Source: Thiotrichaceae bacterium (lineage in GTDB: Bacteria; Pseudomonadota; Gammaproteobacteria; Thiotrichales; Thiotrichaceae). From it: 49,295 bases of DNA. The stretch's first letter is position 1. Each line of letters starts with the position of its first letter. The position numbers and the translations under genes are program-made. The notes under the pieces are model-generated. The model did no database searches and had not been told where the DNA came from. It was given only the letters and a program-made list of their open reading frames with translations. This document shows positions 44,162 to 49,295 of the stretch, piece after piece. Location: positions 1 to 49,295 of the forward strand of contig JAGLEV010000065.1 in the NCBI GenBank assembly GCA_023144895.1, in the 5' to 3' direction.

Positions 44162-46106
44162 TCAACAAGACTACTGGTATCAAGAGTTAGGGGCAGAGGG
44201 AGCATTAGCAAAAGTTATTGAGGGCTTCTCTCCTCGTGAGCAACAACAGGCAATGGCGAGTCATGTTGCCGCTGCAATTAAAGAGGATAGTGCGGTTATT
44301 ATTGAAGCAGGAACGGGAGTAGGGAAAACCTTTGCCTATTTAGTCCCTGCCTTATCTTCGGGAGGTAAAGTGATTATCTCCACGGGGACGAAAACTCTGC
44401 AAGATCAATTATTTCTTAAAGATATTCCACTGGTTAAAAAAGCACTGAAGACATCGACAAGAGTTGCCTTATTAAAAGGGCGTGCTAATTACCTTTGTCT
44501 TTATCGTTTGCAACAGGCATTGCATGATAGTACTTATCGAGACAGGCGTTCTATTGGATATTTACAGCGAATAAAGGATTGGTCTATTGTCACTACTCAT
44601 GGTGAAATAGCGGAAATACGTGCGGTTCCTCGTGACTCAGAAGTCTGGCCTAGTGTCACCTCAACAGCAGATAACTGTTTGAGTGCAGAGTGCCCTAATT
44701 ATGACGAATGCTATATTGCTAATGCACGAAAAGAAGCACAAGAAGCAGATATTGTTGTTGTTAATCATCACCTGTTTTTTGCCGATATGGCATTAAAAGA
44801 AGAAGGTTTTGGTGAGTTACTACCTTCAGCGAATACAGTGATTCTTGATGAGTCTCATCAATTGCCTGAGATTGCGAGTAACTTTTTTAGTATTACTTTC
44901 AGCAGTCGACAAGTTCGTGATTTAGCCAAAGATATTTTAGCTGAAGCAATGATTGAAAAAGACATGCCTGATTTGATTGAATTATCACGCACTTTGGATT
45001 CACAGATTCAAGATATGCGTCTATTGATGGATAAACCTGGTATTCGTGAGCCTTGGTATAAAATCAACACTAAGCCTGCGATTGAAACAGCAGTGGCTGA
45101 TCTCAATGATTTATTCAGTCAATTAGAAATTCAGCTTAATACCTTTGCTGAACGTGGTAAAGGCTTGCAAAACTGTTTAGAGCGAGTGCAAGCAATAAAA
45201 AATAACTTCACCGCTATTCAAAAATCAGGGGCTAATACGGTACAGTGGTATGAGACGTTTACTCGTTCATTTACATTAGTCTCTACGCCATTAGATATCT
45301 CTGATCAATTTAAAAAGCAAATGGACACAATGCCTTGTGCATGGGTTTTTACCTCTGCAACCTTGGCTGTTGATAATAGCTTTGAGCATTTTGTGCAAAG
45401 AATGGGGATTGATAATGCGACTGAATTGCAGTTGGATAGCCCCTTTGATTATTGGCACCATGCTTTAATGTATGCACCGCCTAATATTCCTGAACCACAA
45501 CAAGGTCACTTTGTTGAAGAGGTTATTAAAGCGGCTTTGCCAGTCATCGAAGCTTGTCAAGGAGGGGTGTTTATGCTCTTTACTTCCTATCGCGCATTGA
45601 ACGAGGCGGTTGAATGGCTGAGTGATGCTAAGGAGATTAAAGGGCGTAAGTTGTTGGTTCAAGGTGAAGCCAGTCAGCACGATATGATTGAGCAATTTCG
45701 CAAAGCAGGTAATGCCGTCTTACTCGGAACAGGCAGTTTCTGGGAAGGGGTTGATGTGCGAGGTACGGCTCTAAGTTGTGTGATTATTGATAAACTACCC
45801 TTTGCTTCACCTTTTGATCCTGTGACTGAAGCAAGGATACAATCAATTAGAAATAATAAGGGCAATCCTTTTGCTGAATTTCAACTTCCTCATGCTGTCA
45901 TTGTTTTAAAGCAGGGAGTTGGGCGTTTGATTCGAGATATGAATGACCGAGGTGTCTTAGTTATTTGTGATCCACGGCTACGTACTAAATTTTATGGCAA
46001 GGTTTTTTTAGAAAGCTTGCCACGTATCCCTAGAACTCAGAAAATAGATGTGGTAAAACGCTTCTTTGCACTTACTGAGCACAGCGATGAAAATACTAGC
46101 GATTGA
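44142..46106 (+). CDS. yoaA: DinG-family ATP-dependent helicase YoaA
   Basis: YoaA is a 5'-3' XPD-like helicase with an iron-sulfur cluster that works with HolC in repair of stalled replication. The 654-residue protein has Walker A EAGTGVGKT at 55-63, four Fe-S cysteines (NYLCLYRL, then CLSAECPNYDEC), VVVNHHLFFAD, the DEAH-type box VILDESHQ, and the C-terminal motifs ATLAVDNSF, GTGSFWEGVD and QGVGRLIRD. It overlaps the lipoprotein gene by 20 bp and tsaB by 20 bp, giving a compact operon. Confidence 0.94.
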   Translation: MNETDPSQQDYWYQELGAEGALAKVIEGFSPREQQQAMASHVAAAIKEDSAVIIEAGTGVGKTFAYLVPALSSGGKVIISTGTKTLQDQLFLKDIPLVKKALKTSTRVALLKGRANYLCLYRLQQALHDSTYRDRRSIGYLQRIKDWSIVTTHGEIAEIRAVPRDSEVWPSVTSTADNCLSAECPNYDECYIANARKEAQEADIVVVNHHLFFADMALKEEGFGELLPSANTVILDESHQLPEIASNFFSITFSSRQVRDLAKDILAEAMIEKDMPDLIELSRTLDSQIQDMRLLMDKPGIREPWYKINTKPAIETAVADLNDLFSQLEIQLNTFAERGKGLQNCLERVQAIKNNFTAIQKSGANTVQWYETFTRSFTLVSTPLDISDQFKKQMDTMPCAWVFTSATLAVDNSFEHFVQRMGIDNATELQLDSPFDYWHHALMYAPPNIPEPQQGHFVEEVIKAALPVIEACQGGVFMLFTSYRALNEAVEWLSDAKEIKGRKLLVQGEASQHDMIEQFRKAGNAVLLGTGSFWEGVDVRGTALSCVIIDKLPFASPFDPVTEARIQSIRNNKGNPFAEFQLPHAVIVLKQGVGRLIRDMNDRGVLVICDPRLRTKFYGKVFLESLPRIPRTQKIDVVKRFFALTEHSDENTSD

Positions 46107-46782
46107 AACAGCCACGAGTGCTTGTTCAGCGGCCTTATTAATTGATGATGAGATCAAGGTAGAGTTCAAGCTTGCACCACGAGAGCATACCCGGTTGATT
46201 TTACCGATGGTGGAATTGTTATTGCAAGATGCCGATTTAAAGCTGACTCAGCTTGATGCTATCGCCTTTAGCCGAGGTCCCGGTGCTTTTACCGGTCTAC
46301 GAATAGCCACAGGGGTCACCCAAGGGCTTGCGCTCGCTGCTGATCTTGCCGTGATTCCTGTTTCTACACTGGCAGCAATGGCTCAATCTGCTTATCATTT
46401 ATATGGTCATTCTAATGTTGTGGCCGCTTTAGATGCACGAATTGCTGAAGTGTATTGGGGGCAATATTACAATGATAATGGCATTATGAAACCGAGTATT
46501 GCTGAACAAGTGTGTAAACCCAGCGAAACTCCTTTAATTACGATACCTGATTGTTGTGCTGTCGGTTCAGCTTGGGCGGAATATGCTATAGAGCTTAATG
46601 AGCGGCAGGGTTCACAGCTAAGTCAAGTGGATAGTGAATTAAACCCTTCGGCAGAATTTATTGCCTTACTCGCAGTAGAAGATTATCAGCAACAAAAATG
46701 GGTCGATGCCAGTGAGGCTCAACCTATTTATCTACGTGACAATGTGGCTCAAACGATTGCTGAGCGTCAGAAAAATGCTTGA
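46087..46782 (+). CDS. tsaB: tRNA threonylcarbamoyladenosine synthesis protein TsaB
   Basis: TsaB scaffolds TsaD and TsaE in making t6A37 on tRNAs decoding ANN codons. From ATG 46087 (231 aa): MKILAIETATSACSAALL, the HTRLILPMVELLL helix and the FSRGPGAFTGLRIATGV signature. I chose 46087 because the family begins at this MKIL strand. Its first 20 bp lie inside yoaA, and 8 bp of its end overlap pncC. Confidence 0.95.
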   Translation: MKILAIETATSACSAALLIDDEIKVEFKLAPREHTRLILPMVELLLQDADLKLTQLDAIAFSRGPGAFTGLRIATGVTQGLALAADLAVIPVSTLAAMAQSAYHLYGHSNVVAALDARIAEVYWGQYYNDNGIMKPSIAEQVCKPSETPLITIPDCCAVGSAWAEYAIELNERQGSQLSQVDSELNPSAEFIALLAVEDYQQQKWVDASEAQPIYLRDNVAQTIAERQKNA

Positions 46783-47245
46783 ATCACTAGCGAAGACTGT
46801 CGCTAATCATTTATTGACCCAGAATTTAATCCTTGCGAGTGCAGAATCTTGTACGGGTGGCTGGGTTGCTAAGCTTATGACCGATATTGCGGGTAGTTCG
46901 GCTTGGTTTGATCGTGGTTTTGTCACTTATACTAATGAATCTAAGCAAGACTTACTCGGTGTTAATAGTGCGACTTTAGAACGGTATGGTGCAGTGAGTG
47001 AACAGACTGTTGCGGAAATGGTCAGTGGTGCATTGATACATTCCTCCGCTAATATAGCGGTTGCCATTAGTGGAATAGCAGGACCGACTGGAGGCAGTAA
47101 GGAAAAACCAGTGGGTATGGTTTGCTTTGCATGGCAACAAAAAGATCAATTCGTACGGGTAAGTACACAGTATTTTAAGGGTGATAGAGGGAGTGTGCGG
47201 GAGCAGGCGGTGGTTTTTATATTAGAGAAGATGATGGAATGTTGA
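46775..47245 (+). CDS. pncC: Nicotinamide-nucleotide amidase (CinA C-terminal domain)
   Basis: PncC deamidates nicotinamide mononucleotide to nicotinate mononucleotide, recycling NAD. From ATG 46775 (156 aa) it is the stand-alone C-terminal domain of CinA: LILASAESCTGGWVAKLMTDI with the catalytic Ser/Lys region, FVTYTNESKQDLLGV and AISGIAGPTGGSKEKPVG. No N-terminal MoCF domain is present. It overlaps tsaB by 8 bp and ends just before the IS1 remnant. Confidence 0.93.
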   Translation: MLESLAKTVANHLLTQNLILASAESCTGGWVAKLMTDIAGSSAWFDRGFVTYTNESKQDLLGVNSATLERYGAVSEQTVAEMVSGALIHSSANIAVAISGIAGPTGGSKEKPVGMVCFAWQQKDQFVRVSTQYFKGDRGSVREQAVVFILEKMMEC

Positions 47246-47246
47246 C

Positions 47247-47651
47247 TTGAATTCAGCCACTCATCAAGTTCTAAAACATCACCTTTTTGAGGAGTCAGTA
47301 AATTCTCTTTTAGTTTGGGCAATGGTTGGACTTTTTTTAATCCAAGCTGCGACCGTTTGACGAGCAACGCCAAAGCTACGCTCTATGCCTCGTAAGCTAC
47401 TACCTTCTTGATAGGCACGAATTATTTCTTCTTTTCTCTCTTCAGTATAACGAGCTTCTGGATTCAGTGTTCCGTACTTGCCACACTCATGGCAGTAGAA
47501 TTTTTGCTTGCCCTTAGTGGTTGTTCCATTTTTTTTAAGCTTTGTGCTTTTGCAGTGAGTACAGGAATGTGTTGTTCGAATCATTAGCTTTATTCATGTT
47601 ATTTAGTGTGGATCAGTATTATATAGTAACAGTTAGAATTCAACCACTACC
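47247..47651 (-). mobile_element. IS1-family insertion sequence remnant
   Basis: On the minus strand the element starts at about 47651 with GGTAGTGGTTGAATTC, resembling an IS1-family terminal repeat (GGTRNTG...). It encodes an InsA-like protein, a seven-A slippery run (47338-47332) and then the first residues of InsB in the -1 frame (KGDVLELDE, including the first DDE-box Asp). It stops abruptly at about 47262, where the DNA becomes GAGTGGCTGAATTC, a near copy of the left end in the same orientation. Most of insB and the right end are gone. Confidence 0.72.
47279..47584 (-). pseudogene. insA: IS1-family InsA-like protein of the truncated element
   Basis: A 101-codon frame with a zinc finger (CTHCKSTK...FYCHECG), a short DNA-binding arm and a helix-turn-helix with SSLRGIERSFGVARQTVAAWI. 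In IS1, InsA represses transcription and its -1 frameshift product InsAB' is the transposase. The frame is intact and the A7 slippery run (ATT-AAA-AAA-A) is retained, but the InsB part ends after about 15 residues, so the transposase is dead. InsA itself could still be made. Confidence 0.72.
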
Positions 47652-47724
47652 TCAATTTTTAAAATCCTTATTTGATCTAGAATTCAGCAAGTCTAGCGTA
47701 AATGCACCATTTTTTATTTTTAGG

Positions 47725-47852
47725 CTCTAACGCTCGCTTAAGTTGTCGGGCGGTTTGATTTAACTGAACTCAATCATACGATGAAGTTAAACGAAACTAC
47801 AGAATGACGAGAATCCCTGAGTTAGCCCGTCAAATTAAAGCGTTTGTTAGGT
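47725..47852. repeat. Integron attC-like recombination site 1
   Basis: CTCTAAC (47725-47731; R'' box, consensus RYYYAAC) pairs with GTTAGGT (47846-47852; R' box GTTRRRY). The arms next to them pair imperfectly: CGCTTAAGTTGTCGGGC on the left matches the reverse complement of the right arm (CGCTTTAATTTGACGGGC) with single bulges. The 128 bp length and imperfect-stem layout are those of attC (59-be) sites of chromosomal integrons. It marks the left boundary of the cassette carrying the next gene. Confidence 0.78.
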
Positions 47853-48145
47853 TTTTATACAGTACAGTCGTGATTTAACAACATTTCTTATTTTTTAGCC
47901 ACCCCTCATATTTTTTGTTCTTTTCTCTTTTAGCTTAAAAGCTTTTATTTGGAAATTAACAGCAATTTGCTCCTATATTATTGCTTTTAAGATGAAGCGA
48001 AATGTTTTTGACTTTAATGCGTTTTGTTGAGAACTAACAGCGACTAGCTCCCTTCCTTTTTTTTTATACTATACTAATTTGGAGTACGACTATGCTTAAT
48101 AGTTATACTTAAAGTTGAAATTTTATAAATTAAAAGGAATAAGTT
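47853..48145 (+). other. Cassette leader with duplicated mini-hairpins
   Basis: 293 bp without a gene, very AT-rich. It has an imperfect direct repeat: TAACAGCAATTTGCTCC (47957-47973) and TAACAGCGACTAGCTCC (48035-48051), 14 of 17 matching and each able to form a tiny AGC/GCT stem. TATACTATACTAAT near 48066 could hold a -10 element. AAAAGGAAT precedes the gene's ATG by about 8 bp. Integron cassettes seldom carry their own promoter, so this leader is unusual. Confidence 0.45.
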
Positions 48146-48835
48146 ATGAAATATAAAAAAAGTAATAATAAGCTCTTACTAATATCAGCAATGCTACTAT
48201 CTAGTCTACTTTCCTACAACAATGCAATAGCCAATGAATGTAAAATAAAAGTAAGCTATTCAAATAACCTTTTCAATACAAGGGTGACAGGTAGTAACAA
48301 CTTTGTGATTCATCATAATTCAACACAAACAACACTGCGCAACCATATGAGAGTTATAAGAAATACTGGAAGGCATAGTCTTAAGATAAAATATTGGGAT
48401 ATATCTGGTGATCACTGGAAAACAATCGCGCCTGGCTCTACTAAAAGAGTTTCTGGAGATTTAAAAAAGACAGAATGCTTAGGACAAGCACACTCAAGTT
48501 CAGTTGTTGTTCAAAAAAAAATAAGATGTAAAGCAGGCGGTGGTATGGATCTAGCATATAATGCTCATAGCAGGAGAGTTACTGTGCGCTTTACAAGAAC
48601 AAGAAGAGGGAATCCCTTGTCTTCTTTAAGACAAGGTGAATGTAGCTTAGTTGGAATAACTAGTGGTGTTAGTAAATTTTGCCATTCAGGTGTTAATGAT
48701 ATGATCTGGAAGCTCAATTCTCGTAGTATAAATGTCATTTCACGACAAGCCCCCTATGCGATAAAACTTAAAAATGGAGGCACTTTTACTTTATCGGTAC
48801 GAAATATTAGTAATGGATGTATTAATATCCGTTAA
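48146..48835 (+). CDS. Secreted protein of unknown function, integron cassette gene
   Basis: A 229-residue protein with a signal peptide (basic KYKKSNNKL, then a hydrophobic core, cleaved near AIAN at residue 30). The mature 200 residues hold six cysteines (in ECKIK, TECLGQ, IRCKAG, GECSL, FCHSG and GCINIR), so up to three disulfides, and no tryptophan-rich or enzymatic motif. It is Arg/Lys/Ser/Thr-rich and looks beta-stranded. I recognise no family. Codon use differs from neighbours (AGA, AGG and ATA are frequent, where the chromosome uses CGT and ATT). It lies between two attC-like sites on the expected strand. Confidence 0.82.
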   Translation: MKYKKSNNKLLLISAMLLSSLLSYNNAIANECKIKVSYSNNLFNTRVTGSNNFVIHHNSTQTTLRNHMRVIRNTGRHSLKIKYWDISGDHWKTIAPGSTKRVSGDLKKTECLGQAHSSSVVVQKKIRCKAGGGMDLAYNAHSRRVTVRFTRTRRGNPLSSLRQGECSLVGITSGVSKFCHSGVNDMIWKLNSRSINVISRQAPYAIKLKNGGTFTLSVRNISNGCINIR

Positions 48836-49061
48836 ATCTGCATGTTTGTAGATTAAAGAGAGATCTCTTATTTTTACCTATGAGGTCTGCTACAAGGGAT
48901 TTAGGATATCGGCACTACCTCATTCACTGCTCTTCTTTCTTTAATTTTTTTATAAAAATTTTCTGAAATAGGATAGATTTTCATCTATCTGACGAGACTA
49001 AAAAACTAGTATTTTTGAGAATTTAATGAATGAACGTTTATACAGCAATCCCCACTCTAAT
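48836..49061. other. Cassette 3' non-coding region
   Basis: No gene. It contains two small hairpins: AAGAG/CTCTT followed by ATTTTT (48856-48875), a weak terminator candidate for the cassette gene, and GATAGAT-TTTC-ATCTATC (48972-48989). A 230 bp tail before attC is longer than usual for a cassette, where attC normally abuts or overlaps the stop codon. Confidence 0.4.
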
Positions 49062-49178
49062 ACCTAACGCCGCGTACACACGCAGCTAACTCAACCTTGT
49101 TTTTGTGCAAAAATGAGCGATAGCGAAGCACAAAAATAAGGTTGAGTTAGCTGTCGTTTGTGATGCGACTTGTTAGCT
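49062..49178. repeat. Integron attC-like recombination site 2
   Basis: ACCTAAC (49062-49068; exact RYYYAAC) pairs with GTTAGCT (49172-49178; GTTRRRY with one mismatch). Between them, CAGCTAACTCAACCTT and its complement AAGGTTGAGTTAGCTG form an exact inner stem, extended by TTTTTGTGC/GCACAAAAA, closed by a loop. Outer arms (CGCGT-ACACACG against CGCATCACAAACG) pair imperfectly. The 117 bp size and box order fit attC. It would be the attC of the secreted-protein cassette. Confidence 0.75.
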
Positions 49179-49295
49179 ATTTTATTTAAATACAGCTACT
49201 TACATAATGAACTTTCAAAAAACAACAAATATGCTTTTCCTTCTACAAGTTATATCTTAACTGATTATTAATCAATTATTTTTTGACTAAATTTT
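49179..49295. other. Right window edge, AT-rich
   Basis: 117 bp of very AT-rich sequence with no frame, integrase or further attC visible. If the array continues, the next cassette starts here. Confidence 0.4.

Noticed and set aside
46706-46774. Extended N-terminus of pncC inside tsaB
   Set aside because: The added residues have no family match; ATG 46775 gives the standard PncC start.
47542-47730. 62-codon plus-strand frame across the IS remnant edge
   Set aside because: It spans the IS1 terminal repeat and part of the attC-like site, has no ribosome site and an unremarkable composition.
1-49295. Search by eye for tRNA, rRNA and CRISPR arrays
   Set aside because: No cloverleaf with CCA-end pattern, no rRNA-like stretch and no regularly spaced repeat series was found.

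Overview
This is a 49.3 kb AT-rich stretch of a Gram-negative, almost certainly gammaproteobacterial, chromosome. The lineage call rests on several gammaproteobacterial gene neighbourhoods: yggS-proC-yggT, lptM-lysA, dapF-DUF484-xerC, rpoN-hpf-rapZ, skp-lpxD-fabZ-lpxA-lpxB, rplM-rpsI, yoaA-tsaB, and prfB with its programmed frameshift. I cannot name a genus from sequence alone. The bulk is housekeeping, with an accessory region at each end.

Left edge (1-2563, minus strand): a two-gene cassette of a membrane-anchored protein with a degenerate CHAT (caspase-like) domain, followed 2 bp later by a MoxR-type AAA+ ATPase cut by the window edge. This resembles the NTPase-centred conflict systems that pair MoxR ATPases with peptidase-like effectors, and is one of two candidates here for an unusual system.

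Centre-left (2736-15286): rsmD; yggT/proC/yggS; pilT, a DUF3144 gene, dapF, DUF484 and xerC; lysA with a tiny lptM lipoprotein gene; a DUF2892 gene; gltA; then a tightly overlapping set (unknown membrane protein, ycgN, hslR, ygjP). A dead Phd/YefM antitoxin gene sits at 15046-15286.

Centre (15398-28231): a single-chain LplT-acyltransferase-acyl-ACP-synthetase fusion; rapZ, hpf and rpoN without ptsN; a 977 bp gene-free leader carrying a perfect FNR-type palindrome upstream of a DUF1800-DUF1501 pair; rplM-rpsI; a ComEA-like exported helix-hairpin-helix protein with a tandem-repeat tail; a rhomboid protease; and a 121 bp inverted-repeat element.

Centre-right (28393-47245): prfB-lysS, the lipid A initiation block (skp, lpxD, fabZ, lpxA, lpxB), a LEA14-like lipoprotein, dcd, a potassium-channel module, rluB with a divergent endonuclease III-like gene, then mrcB, a TPR lipoprotein, yoaA, tsaB and pncC, the last four overlapping. 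The mrcB/TPR-lipoprotein pair resembles PBP1b with its activator LpoP.

Right edge (47247-49295): a broken IS1-family remnant, then two integron attC-like sites (47725-47852 and 49062-49178) bracketing one secreted, cysteine-containing protein of unknown function with codon use unlike its neighbours. This looks like a gene cassette of a chromosomal integron, or of an integrase-less attC cluster, continuing beyond the window. No rRNA, tRNA or CRISPR array was seen.
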